Shown: in pieces, positions 18,028 through 26,156 of the stretch | Layout: each line of letters begins with the position of its first letter | Position numbering within the stretch: the first letter of the stretch is position 1 | Assembly (NCBI RefSeq): GCF_963662755.1 | Contig: NZ_OY759725.1 | Location: 1,129,781 to 1,193,780, forward strand | Origin: an uncultured Sulfurimonas sp. | GTDB taxonomy: Bacteria; Campylobacterota; Campylobacteria; Campylobacterales; Sulfurimonadaceae | DNA length: 64,000 bases | Direction of reading: 5' to 3' | Made by a program: the position numbers and the translations under genes | Notes under the pieces: generated by a model | Seen by the model: the letters and a program-made list of their open reading frames with translations, nothing else | The model's database searches: none | What the model was told of the DNA's origin: nothing

Positions 18028-19123
18028 ACTAATTTTAGATGCAACAAAAATATACTGGCATCAAGAGAGAATTAAACAATGGGACAAAGGTGAAAGAATA
18101 GTACCTATAACAATAGATATGGCACTTACTAGAGCTTGTAACTATGGATGTCATTTTTGTTATGCACGACTGCAAGAAAATGATAGATTTGATATTACAA
18201 AAGATGTTATTGACAACTTCTTAGAAGATTGTGCAGAGATAGGAGTAAAAGCCATTAGTCTTGTAAGTGATGGAGAAAGCACACTATCACCAGTTTATGA
18301 GCATACCATCATCAAAGGTTCACAACTTGGTTTATCCATGGCAGTAGCTACTCATGGTTACAACACAAGGTACGAAGCACTAGAGAGAATACTTCCTCAT
18401 TTAACATATCTTAGAGTAAATATCTCAGCAGGTGAAGCAAAAAGATATGGTGAGATAATGGGAGTTAAAGAAAGTAATTTTCATCAAGTTGTTCAAAATA
18501 TCAAAGATATGGTAGAGATAAAGAAAAAAAACAATTTAGATGTGACAATCGGGATGCAAATGGTGCTGATGCCAGAAGATGCAGATCAAGTTATACCTCT
18601 GGCAAAACTTGGAAAAGAGATAAGACCTGATTATTTGGTAGTAAAGCACACAAGTGATAGTGAAGATGGAGAACTTGGTGTTGACTACTCAAAGTATGCA
18701 GAACTAACACACATCTTAGAAGAAGCCGAGTCTTACAGCGATGATGAGTATCAGGTTTCTGTAAAATGGTCTAAGATAAATAGTGAGGGAAAAAGAAGCT
18801 ATCAAAAATGTTACGGAGCACCGTTTCAACTCCAAATTTCAGGCTCAGGTCTAGTAGCTCCATGTGGAATGTTTTTCAATGAAAAATACAGCCGTTTTCA
18901 CATAGGTAATATAACTCAAACAAGATTTAAAGACCTTGTAAAGAGTGAAAAATATTGGGAAGTTATGAACCATATATCATCTGATAACTTTGATGCTCAA
19001 ACTATGTGTGGTTCACTCTGTTTGCAACATAAAGTAAATGAATTTTTAGATGATTACAAAAAAGGTTTACACTCTTTAGAAACTCCAACAGGAGAAAAGC
19101 CTCAACATATAAATTTTATATAA
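18005..19123 (+). CDS. Radical SAM-SPASM enzyme, paralogue 2
   Basis: Radical SAM enzyme of 372 residues. The cluster motif is CNYGCHFC (C45, C49, C52), followed by ISLVSDGESTLSPVY. The C-terminal half has KCYGAPFQLQISGSGLVAPC, FHIGNITQTRFKDL and CGSLCLQHKVNEFL, a SPASM-like arrangement of auxiliary cysteines. Order and spacing match the radical SAM gene four positions upstream (both around 365-372 residues with an IGMQMVLMPE-like strand and PHxNFI ending), so the two are duplicated and diverged. The ATG overlaps the small-protein gene by 23 nt. Likely chemistry is a radical-based epimerisation, dehydration or C-C rearrangement on a sugar; this is inference. Confidence 0.8.
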   Translation: MPIKKDNKLILDATKIYWHQERIKQWDKGERIVPITIDMALTRACNYGCHFCYARLQENDRFDITKDVIDNFLEDCAEIGVKAISLVSDGESTLSPVYEHTIIKGSQLGLSMAVATHGYNTRYEALERILPHLTYLRVNISAGEAKRYGEIMGVKESNFHQVVQNIKDMVEIKKKNNLDVTIGMQMVLMPEDADQVIPLAKLGKEIRPDYLVVKHTSDSEDGELGVDYSKYAELTHILEEAESYSDDEYQVSVKWSKINSEGKRSYQKCYGAPFQLQISGSGLVAPCGMFFNEKYSRFHIGNITQTRFKDLVKSEKYWEVMNHISSDNFDAQTMCGSLCLQHKVNEFLDDYKKGLHSLETPTGEKPQHINFI

Positions 19124-19131
19124 GGTAATTT

Positions 19132-20544
19132 ATGAGAAAAGTATTTGTAAGCGGTGATTTTAACATTTTACATCCTGGACACCTTAGACTTTTAAAGTTT
19201 GCCAAAGAGAGTGGTGACTATCTTAGTGTCGGTGTAAATAGTGATAACATTAACAAAAAAGGCATCTCTGAAGATGTAAGATTGGAGTCCATTCAAGCAA
19301 CTAGCTATGTGGATGAGGCTTTTATCTTGGATATACCAGCTTTAGAATACATCAAAAAACATAAGCCAGATATTGTTGTAAAGGGAAAAGAACACGAAAA
19401 CAGAGAAAACAGTGAACTAAAATTTATAAACAGTTATGGTGGAAAACTTCTATTTAGTTCTGGAGAGATTGGTTTTTCTTCTATGAATCTTCTACGAGAA
19501 GAGTTTTTATCTGTAAACTACAAAGTTAAACATAGTAACAAATATCTTAATAGACACGCGTTTAAACCTAATGAGCTCAAAGATATTATTGAAAAATTTT
19601 CTGAGTTAAATGTACTTGTTATCGGAGATACTATAGTCGATGAGTACATCACTTGTGAGGCTCTTGGAATGAGTCAAGAAGACCCTACGATTGTTGTGAG
19701 TCCTCTAGCTAACAACAAGTTTATAGGCGGAGCAGCAATCGTTGCAAGTCATGCAAAAACCTTAGGCGCAAATGTACATTTTATATCTGTTGCTGGGGAC
19801 GATGACAATAATATTTTTGTACAAAATGGTTTAAGCGATCTTGGCATAGACGTATCTCTTCACACAGATAGTACAAGACCAACAACACTAAAACAAAGAT
19901 TTCGTGCAAAAGACAAAACTCTTCTTCGTGTAAACCATCTAAAACAGCATGGCGTAAGCAAAGATATTGAAAAAGCCATTTTAAAAATTGTTAAAAAGAA
20001 GATAAAAAATATTGATTTGATAATATTTTCTGATTTTAGCTATGGTGTTTTGACAAAAAATATTATTAAAACCATAACAAAACTAGGTCTTGAAAAAGAG
20101 ATTTTAATGGTTGCAGATTCTCAAAGTTCTTCTCAAGTCGGAGATATATCTAAGTTTAAGAAGATGACATTGCTTACTCCAACAGAGAGAGAAATTAGAC
20201 TCTCTTTAAATGATTTTGAGTCCGGTCTTGTTGTTTTATCTAACAAACTTGCAGATATAACAGATGCAAAATATATTTTTACAACTCTCGGTGCTGAGGG
20301 TGTTATGATTTATAACAACGCTAACAAAGAGATGCTAACTGACAACATAGAGTCTTTAGGTGCTCTTGTTAAAGATGTAAGTGGTGCAGGTGATTCACTT
20401 CTTACTTGCAGTTCTATGGCATTGGCAGTTGGAGCTGATATTTGGAAGAGCACTTATCTTGGTTCTTTGGCATCTGCTATTCAAGTAAGTCGCGTAGGTA
20501 ATATTCCTATCAAAAAAAATGAAATCTTAAAAGAACTAGAGTAG
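19132..20544 (+). CDS. Nucleotidyltransferase-PfkB kinase fusion, HldE-like in reversed order
   Basis: Protein of 470 residues with a cytidylyltransferase-like N-terminal domain (about 1-140, HxGH motif as HPGH at 14-17, then VKGKEHENRE) and a PfkB/ribokinase C-terminal domain (about 155-470, with IGGAAIVASHAKTLGA, GDTIVDEY and the catalytic VSGAGDSLL, Asp about 421). Known HldE makes ADP-heptose with the kinase first and the nucleotidyltransferase second; here the order is swapped. Both active-site motifs look intact. Neighbours include a GmhA-like isomerase, transketolase subunits and a further nucleotidyltransferase, so a phosphorylated, nucleotide-activated heptose-like sugar is the simplest product. 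It starts 9 nt after the radical SAM gene. Confidence 0.82.
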   Translation: MRKVFVSGDFNILHPGHLRLLKFAKESGDYLSVGVNSDNINKKGISEDVRLESIQATSYVDEAFILDIPALEYIKKHKPDIVVKGKEHENRENSELKFINSYGGKLLFSSGEIGFSSMNLLREEFLSVNYKVKHSNKYLNRHAFKPNELKDIIEKFSELNVLVIGDTIVDEYITCEALGMSQEDPTIVVSPLANNKFIGGAAIVASHAKTLGANVHFISVAGDDDNNIFVQNGLSDLGIDVSLHTDSTRPTTLKQRFRAKDKTLLRVNHLKQHGVSKDIEKAILKIVKKKIKNIDLIIFSDFSYGVLTKNIIKTITKLGLEKEILMVADSQSSSQVGDISKFKKMTLLTPTEREIRLSLNDFESGLVVLSNKLADITDAKYIFTTLGAEGVMIYNNANKEMLTDNIESLGALVKDVSGAGDSLLTCSSMALAVGADIWKSTYLGSLASAIQVSRVGNIPIKKNEILKELE

Positions 20545-21255
20545 ATGAAAGCTCTTTTATTATGTGCTGGACTTGGTACTAGACTAAGACCTCTCACTCT
20601 ATTCACTCCAAAATGTCTAGTACCTATAAATGGTAAACCTCTACTTGAGTATTGGCTTGAAAACCTAACAGATGCAGGGATTGAAGAGTTTCTTATAAAT
20701 ACACACTATCTTCACAAACAAGTTCAAGAGTATGTAAAAACTTCAAAATACAAAGATAAAATAACACTCATTTATGAAAAAGAGCTTTTAAATACAGGCG
20801 GAACACTCTTGGCAAACAGAGAGTTTTTTGACAGTGAAGCATTTATGCTTATACATGCAGACAATCTCTCTTTTTGTGATTTTAGAGAGTTTATGAACTC
20901 TCATAAAAATAGAAATCCGATATGCGATATCACTATGATGCTCTTTAAAAGTGACAACCCTTCAAGCTGTGGTATTGTGGAGTTAAAAGATAATATTGTC
21001 ACCAGTTTTTACGAGAAAGTTCAAAATCCACCATCAAACCTTGCTAATGGTGCTGTATATATCTGTGAAGCTTCAATTTTTAATTTTTTAGAGAGTCTAA
21101 ATAAAAAAGAAATAGATTTTAGCAATGATGTTTTACCAAACTTTATGGGCAAAATCAACACTTACCTAAATGATATCTATCATAGAGATATCGGCACATT
21201 AGAGAGTTACTCTTTATCTCAAATAGAGATACGCAAGATTTTAGTTAAAGACTGA
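20545..21255 (+). CDS. Sugar-phosphate nucleotidyltransferase, HddC-like
   Basis: Nucleotidyltransferase of 236 residues with the signature LCAGLGTRLRPLTLFTPKCL at residues 6-25 and IHADNLSF near 110 in place of the usual metal-binding GD. Length and sequence style match D-glycero-D-manno-heptose 1-phosphate guanylyltransferase (HddC) and mannose-1-phosphate guanylyltransferases. It directly follows the reversed HldE-like gene (TAGATG), which may phosphorylate the sugar that this enzyme activates. Its last 15 nt overlap the 3' end of the convergent ptmE gene. Two nucleotidyltransferases in series is unusual; one may not be active on heptose. Confidence 0.78.
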   Translation: MKALLLCAGLGTRLRPLTLFTPKCLVPINGKPLLEYWLENLTDAGIEEFLINTHYLHKQVQEYVKTSKYKDKITLIYEKELLNTGGTLLANREFFDSEAFMLIHADNLSFCDFREFMNSHKNRNPICDITMMLFKSDNPSSCGIVELKDNIVTSFYEKVQNPPSNLANGAVYICEASIFNFLESLNKKEIDFSNDVLPNFMGKINTYLNDIYHRDIGTLESYSLSQIEIRKILVKD

Positions 21256-22290
21256 AGCGTATTCAGACTGAGCCTGTTCAAAATCACTAAGCCTACCGAT
21301 ATCAAGCCAATACTCACTAAGAGCAAAAGATAGAACTTTTTCTTTTTTTGCTATTAAAGTATCAAAAAGAGTAGGCATATCAAAAAAAGTATCATTTGGA
21401 ATATTGCTTAGAGTTTGTGGAGACAAGATATAGATGCCAGCATTTACAAAAAATTTGTGTATAGGTTTTTCTACTATAGAAGTTATCTTTTGTTCATCAA
21501 CTTCTATAACTCCATAAGGAACTTGAAAGTCATATTCACGAACGCACATAGTAGCTTTTGAGTTATTAAAAGTGTGAAAATCTAAGAGATGCGAGAAGTT
21601 TATATTTGTAAGAATATCTCCATTCATAACAAAAAATGGCTCATCCAAATCGCACTCAAGCAGACTAAGCGCTCCAGCTGTTCCCATTCTTTTATCTTCA
21701 TGTATATACTCTATATTTACGCCAAATTTACTTCCATCGCCAAAGTATGACTCTATGACCTCTGATTTATAACTGACACTAAGTATTATGTTTATAAAAC
21801 CATATTTTTTAAAGTTCAGTATAATAGTTTCTAATATAGGTTTATTTCCTATTTTTAGCATTGGTTTTGGTGTTTTTTCTGTTAATGGTCTAAGCCTTGT
21901 TCCAAGACCTCCTACCATCAAAATGACTTTGTTTTTCTTTATAGTAGGTTTTAAAAGCTCATCTACTTCTTCAATACCGACTATTTTTCCATCACTATCT
22001 ACAATAGGAACTTGATATAGTTTTTTCTCTACTGCAATTTCAAGTATTTTCTCTTTTGTATCTTCTATATGACATACAGTAGGAGTTCTAAAAATAAGGC
22101 TTTCAATAGTGTCGCTAAGCTCTAAATCTCCCAAAAGCCCTCTTCTGATATCTCCATCGGTGAGTGTACCCAAAAGTGTTCCATCATCATTTATAACTAC
22201 TGCAATACTCATAGCTCCGTTGTCTATAACTCTATAAGCTTCTTTAATCGTAGAGTTTTCTTTTAATGCTATATTTTTATAATTTTTCAT
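21241..22290 (-). CDS. ptmE: CBS-domain sugar nucleotidyltransferase, PtmE-type
   Basis: Protein of 349 residues with two CBS domains (about 1-120, for example LGTLTDGDIRRGLL) followed by a nucleotidyltransferase domain (MVGGLGTRLRPLTEKTPKPM near 125-145, then FFVMNGDILTNI). In Campylobacter jejuni PtmE attaches GMP to glucosamine 1-phosphate as the first committed step to GDP-linked legionaminic acid precursors. The start is the ATG with AAGGA 6 nt upstream, giving a 4-nt overlap with legG. It is the last gene of a ten-gene legionaminic acid operon. Confidence 0.85.
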   Translation of the reverse strand: MKNYKNIALKENSTIKEAYRVIDNGAMSIAVVINDDGTLLGTLTDGDIRRGLLGDLELSDTIESLIFRTPTVCHIEDTKEKILEIAVEKKLYQVPIVDSDGKIVGIEEVDELLKPTIKKNKVILMVGGLGTRLRPLTEKTPKPMLKIGNKPILETIILNFKKYGFINIILSVSYKSEVIESYFGDGSKFGVNIEYIHEDKRMGTAGALSLLECDLDEPFFVMNGDILTNINFSHLLDFHTFNNSKATMCVREYDFQVPYGVIEVDEQKITSIVEKPIHKFFVNAGIYILSPQTLSNIPNDTFFDMPTLFDTLIAKKEKVLSFALSEYWLDIGRLSDFEQAQSEYASVFN

Positions 22291-23456
22291 CTGCAATCCT
22301 TGTCATAAAATACTTTTTTTATTATCGAATCTAAAGAAGCATTTTTAATAATCTCTTTAATCTTTTGACTCGCTCCACCATCGCCATAAGGGTTTAAAAC
22401 ATCTAACAATCTCTTTTTAAACTCATCTGAATACAACTTCTCAAACGCTTGTGTTATTGACTTGGAATCTGACGTGCAGTTTATTACACTTTGAGCCATT
22501 ATACGACCTTTTTGTCTATCTCCGATGTTTATAGTCCCTACTTTAAAAGAAGGAGCTTCAAGCAAACCGCTTGAACTATTACCCACAACTGCATCTATAT
22601 ATTGTAATGAACTCAAATATCTAAGCTGTCCTAGAGAGTCAAAACAAACAGACTTATCACTATTACTTTTAACATAAGCATTTATCATTCTATTTATGAC
22701 TCTGCCCTGTGTATCGCTATTTGCTTTTGTAAATATAATCTTTGTATCTTCTAGTTTATCTATGGCATCTAGTAGATTTTGGAATTGCTTAGATGCTGTG
22801 TTGTTTTCTAATGTAACAGGATGAAAGGTAACTAAGATATTTTTTTTAGAGAGTTTAAAATCTATTGATTTTTCAAACTCTTCTTTGCTTAAGAGTTTTA
22901 ATTTTTTAATATTGTCTATTCCAAGTCCACCTACATTAAAGACTCTTTGTGGTTGCTCACCTAGTTGAATAACCCTGTTTCTATACTCATCTGTTGCAGT
23001 AAAATGAAGATGGCTCATCTTAGTGATGCTATGTCTTATAGCTTCATCAAAAGCACCCTCAGTAGTCTCACCTCCATGAAGATGCGCTATGGGAATTCTC
23101 TCTATCATTGCGGCAGTTGCAGCACTTAGCATCTCGTATCTATCACCAAGAATTACTACAATATCTGGTTTTAAATCTTCATAAGCTTGTGCAAAACCAA
23201 CTTGTGCAACTCCCATAGATTTAGATATTCCCATAGGAGTATCATCAAACAAGAGTATTTCTATTTTTTTATCTATTTTAAAATCTTTCTCTATCTCTTT
23301 ATATGTAAGTCCAAATTCCGAACTTAGATGCATACCTGTTACAACAAGTTGAAGATGCAAATCTTTATCTTCTTCTATCTCTTTCATAAGCCAATATATA
23401 AGTCCATAATCAGCCCTTGTTCCTGAGACGACACATATCTTTTTAGGACTTGTCAT
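22287..23456 (-). CDS. legG: Hydrolysing NDP-sugar 2-epimerase, LegG/NeuC type
   Basis: Enzyme of 389 residues that epimerises and hydrolyses the NDP-diacetamido-tetradeoxy sugar to release free 2,4-diacetamido-trideoxymannose for the legionaminate synthase. The NeuC hallmarks are CVVSGTRADYGLIYWL at the start, VILGDRYEMLSAATAA, and IAHLHGGETTEGAFDEAIRH. The later NSSSGLLEAPSFK loop resembles the UDP-GlcNAc 2-epimerase family. It overlaps the flanking genes by 4 nt on each side, so translation is coupled. The neighbours separate it from NeuC of sialic acid pathways. Confidence 0.88.
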   Translation of the reverse strand: MTSPKKICVVSGTRADYGLIYWLMKEIEEDKDLHLQLVVTGMHLSSEFGLTYKEIEKDFKIDKKIEILLFDDTPMGISKSMGVAQVGFAQAYEDLKPDIVVILGDRYEMLSAATAAMIERIPIAHLHGGETTEGAFDEAIRHSITKMSHLHFTATDEYRNRVIQLGEQPQRVFNVGGLGIDNIKKLKLLSKEEFEKSIDFKLSKKNILVTFHPVTLENNTASKQFQNLLDAIDKLEDTKIIFTKANSDTQGRVINRMINAYVKSNSDKSVCFDSLGQLRYLSSLQYIDAVVGNSSSGLLEAPSFKVGTINIGDRQKGRIMAQSVINCTSDSKSITQAFEKLYSDEFKKRLLDVLNPYGDGGASQKIKEIIKNASLDSIIKKVFYDKDCR

Positions 23457-24448
23457 ATCAGTTCATCTTCTTTGTAATCTTTACCTGCGATGCTTCCAAG
23501 AACTTCATCCCATCTCATAGGACTTATGCCGTTACCCGGTCTTTTTATAGAAAGATTTTCTTCTGTTAAAATCTCGCCTTTTGTGATATCTTTAGATGCA
23601 ACTATAGATTTTCTTGCAATTTCCATGTTTGGCATCTCGCTTTTACTTGGTTTTTTTATACCATCGCCAAGAGCAAGTTCAATATTTCGGATTGATTTTA
23701 CCATCGCATTTAACTCACAAGGTTCCAAAGAAGCTTTATGGTCAGGTCCATCCATAGTTTTATCCAGAGTAAAATGTTTCTCTATAACAGATGCACCCAA
23801 AGCAACTGCCGCAATATCAACTTCTATGCCTAGAGTATGATCACTATATCCAAAAGCCACATCAAAAGTCTTTGCTATAGTTATCATAGCTCTAAGGTTC
23901 ACATCTTCCATCGGAGTCGGATACATCGTATTTGCATGAACAACCGTGATTTTCTTTTTTGAAGTTCCTGCATCTACTAAGACTCTTAGAGCGTCTTTTA
24001 TCTCATCCATATTAGACATACCTGTTGATAAAACTATGCGTTTATTTAGAGCACCAATTTTTCTAAGATATGGCAGATTTGTAATTTCTCCGCTTGGGAT
24101 TTTAAATATCTCCAAACCAAGCTCACTGAGCAAATCAACACTATCCAAATCAAATGGAGTTGAGAGAAACATTATCTTTTTTGTATGACAGTATTTTATA
24201 AGCTCGCGGTGAGTATCGGCATCTAATTCAAGTTTTTTTATCATCTCAAACTGGGACTCTTTTGCATCTGTAGTCTCTTTTTGATACTCGGCTTTTTTAG
24301 CACTTTTGCTTACTAGATTTTGAGTTTTAAATGTTTGAAACTTTACGGCATCTGCTCCCGATTCACTCGCCGCATCTATGAGTTTTTTTGCAAGTTCAAC
24401 AGAGCCATTATGATTAACTCCCGCTTCTGCAATTATAAAAACACTCAT
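23453..24448 (-). CDS. legI: N,N'-diacetyllegionaminate synthase, LegI/NeuB family
   Basis: Condenses phosphoenolpyruvate with the six-carbon amino sugar to make a nine-carbon nonulosonic acid. The 331 residues contain the NeuB barrel (IIAEAGVNHNGSVELAKKLI at the start, SGADAVKFQTF, LSTPFDLDSVDLL, VVHANTMYPTP, FGYSDHTLGIEVDIAAV) and a C-terminal antifreeze-like SAF domain (about 275-331, containing ITKGEILTEENLSIKRPGNG). Length is typical. It is coupled by 4-nt overlaps to legG and the acetyltransferase gene. The legionaminate assignment depends on neighbouring LegG and PtmE; pseudaminate synthase PseI is a close relative. Confidence 0.9.
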   Translation of the reverse strand: MSVFIIAEAGVNHNGSVELAKKLIDAASESGADAVKFQTFKTQNLVSKSAKKAEYQKETTDAKESQFEMIKKLELDADTHRELIKYCHTKKIMFLSTPFDLDSVDLLSELGLEIFKIPSGEITNLPYLRKIGALNKRIVLSTGMSNMDEIKDALRVLVDAGTSKKKITVVHANTMYPTPMEDVNLRAMITIAKTFDVAFGYSDHTLGIEVDIAAVALGASVIEKHFTLDKTMDGPDHKASLEPCELNAMVKSIRNIELALGDGIKKPSKSEMPNMEIARKSIVASKDITKGEILTEENLSIKRPGNGISPMRWDEVLGSIAGKDYKEDELI

Positions 24449-25020
24449 TTTTGAAGATCTCCAGCTTTTATAAATCCGCTGATTTCTATGTACTCTTTTG
24501 TTGTTACGTTACTTCCTACAAAGCTGTTTTTCTTTACCACAACACCGCCGTTTATAACTGCTGAAGTTGAGATATGGCAAAAATCTTCTACAACCGCATC
24601 ATGTTCAATAAGAGCTTTTGTGTTTATGATGCAGTTTTGTCCAACTCTTGCATCTGCATTTACAAGAGCGTGATGCATTATAACCGTACCTTCTCCTATT
24701 TTAGAGTGCTTAGAAACATAAGAAAGAGGTGATACGATGATAGGAAGTGTATATCCTATCTCTTTTAGTTTATGAAAAAGCTTGACTCTTGTCTCGTTTG
24801 ATTTTATCTGTCCTATGGTTATGATTGCATATTTATAAGTCTCAAAAAACTTTGCCAAATCATCATCACAGCCGATTATTTTATATCCAAGTAGGGATTG
24901 CCCTATTAACTCTTTTTTATCTATGATTCCTGCAATCAAATATCTGTTTTCTTGCTCTATAACATCTATAACCGATTTACAATGACCGCCACCGCCGATT
25001 AAAAGTATTTTTTCTTTCAT
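24445..25020 (-). CDS. legH: Amino-sugar N-acetyltransferase, LegH/PglD/NeuD family
   Basis: Protein of 191 residues with a Rossmann-like N-terminal part (KILLIGGGGHCKSVIDVIEQ) and a left-handed beta-helix (about 95-180: IVSPLSYVSKHSKIGEGTVI, CIINTKALIEHDAVVEDFCH, GVVVKKNSFVGSNVTTKEY). This is the two-domain PglD fold, in which the N-terminal domain binds the UDP/GDP-sugar and the helix binds acetyl-CoA; the segment with KALIEHDAVVED carries the catalytic histidine. In the operon it should acetylate the 4-amino sugar made by the LegC aminotransferase. It overlaps both neighbours by 4 nt. Confidence 0.8.
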   Translation of the reverse strand: MKEKILLIGGGGHCKSVIDVIEQENRYLIAGIIDKKELIGQSLLGYKIIGCDDDLAKFFETYKYAIITIGQIKSNETRVKLFHKLKEIGYTLPIIVSPLSYVSKHSKIGEGTVIMHHALVNADARVGQNCIINTKALIEHDAVVEDFCHISTSAVINGGVVVKKNSFVGSNVTTKEYIEISGFIKAGDLQK

Positions 25021-26156
25021 ATCACACTACTTGGTATATTTACAACTCTCTGCTGTAAATATTTTGAATTTTTCAAATCAGCACATTGAGTCTCTTTAAA
25101 CATCTCAAGCTCACTCATAAGCTTCCAAATTGGTCTTGTCATAACACCATTTTTGTTTGTAAAATCTAAAAACTCGTCTCTTGTTTTTTCATCTTTTAAT
25201 ATAAGCGCTTGTAACCAATAATTTGACTTGGCATCTCTAGGCTCTTTTATAAAATCTATCTCACTCTTGGTTTTAAAGTACTCTTCATACTTAGATGCTA
25301 ACTCTCTTTTTGAGGCTAAAAATGTGTCTAGTTGTTCAAGTTGTGCAACAAGCAAAGCGGCATTTAGATTTGGCATCCTATAGTTATATGCTATTTCATC
25401 ATGTACATATTCCCACTTATGTGGAATTTTAGCCGTAGTTGTTAGATGCTTGGCTCTTTTTGCTAACTCTTCATCATCAGTTACGATAACTCCGCCGCCG
25501 CCTGAAGTAATGATTTTATTTCCGTTAAAACTAAATGCTCCAAGCTTTGCAAAAGTTCCAGTATGTCTGCCCTGATAATAACTTCCCAAACTCTCCGCAG
25601 CATCTTCTACTAATGTTATATGCCATTTATCGCATATATCTTTTATCTCATCAACTCTGCAACTATGACCAAAAGTATGCATAGCTACACAAGCTTTGAT
25701 ACACTTTTTGGTGGTTTTATTTATGCATCTGTTATCTTTTAACTCACAGTTTTTTTCTAAAAACTCTTTTAAAGATGCAGGGCTTAAACCCATAGTATCC
25801 AAATCAACATCCACAAAAACAGGCTTTGCATCCAGATAACTTATAGCGTTGCAAGTAGCTACAAATGTAAGTGGCTGAGTAATTACTTCATCCTCTTTTT
25901 TAACACCAGCTAAAATTAGTGAAATATGCAAAGCAGAAGTTCCATTTACCGTAGCCACCGCATATTTAGAGCCTACTTTTTTTGCAAACTGCTCTTCAAA
26001 AGCATCTACGTATTTACCCACACTTGAGACAAAAGTAGAGTCTATGCAGTCATTTAGATATTTCTTCTCATTGCCGTTAAATTTTGGCTCATGCAGAGGA
26101 ATAAACCCTTTTGTTTTATATACATTTTGGATAAATTCTACTATTTCTTTATACAT
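25017..26156 (-). CDS. legC: LegC-type nucleotide-sugar 4-aminotransferase
   Basis: DegT/DnrJ/EryC1-family enzyme of 379 residues. K214 in FSFNGNKIITSGGGG binds PLP and D185 in LVEDAAESLGS contacts the ring nitrogen. The N-terminal segment FIPLHEPKFNGNEKKYLNDC and the insert with many cysteines (CELKDNRCINKTTKKCIKAC) is typical of LegC rather than PseC. It aminates the C4 ketone of the NDP-4-keto-6-deoxy sugar made by the adjoining dehydratase. It overlaps the acetyltransferase by 4 nt and the dehydratase stop at TAATG. Confidence 0.86.
   Translation of the reverse strand: MYKEIVEFIQNVYKTKGFIPLHEPKFNGNEKKYLNDCIDSTFVSSVGKYVDAFEEQFAKKVGSKYAVATVNGTSALHISLILAGVKKEDEVITQPLTFVATCNAISYLDAKPVFVDVDLDTMGLSPASLKEFLEKNCELKDNRCINKTTKKCIKACVAMHTFGHSCRVDEIKDICDKWHITLVEDAAESLGSYYQGRHTGTFAKLGAFSFNGNKIITSGGGGVIVTDDEELAKRAKHLTTTAKIPHKWEYVHDEIAYNYRMPNLNAALLVAQLEQLDTFLASKRELASKYEEYFKTKSEIDFIKEPRDAKSNYWLQALILKDEKTRDEFLDFTNKNGVMTRPIWKLMSELEMFKETQCADLKNSKYLQQRVVNIPSSVI

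Noticed and set aside
23490..23840. Antisense frame of 116 codons in the legionaminate synthase gene
   Set aside because: Composition is typical of a shadow frame, no start signal, and the sense strand encodes intact NeuB motifs.
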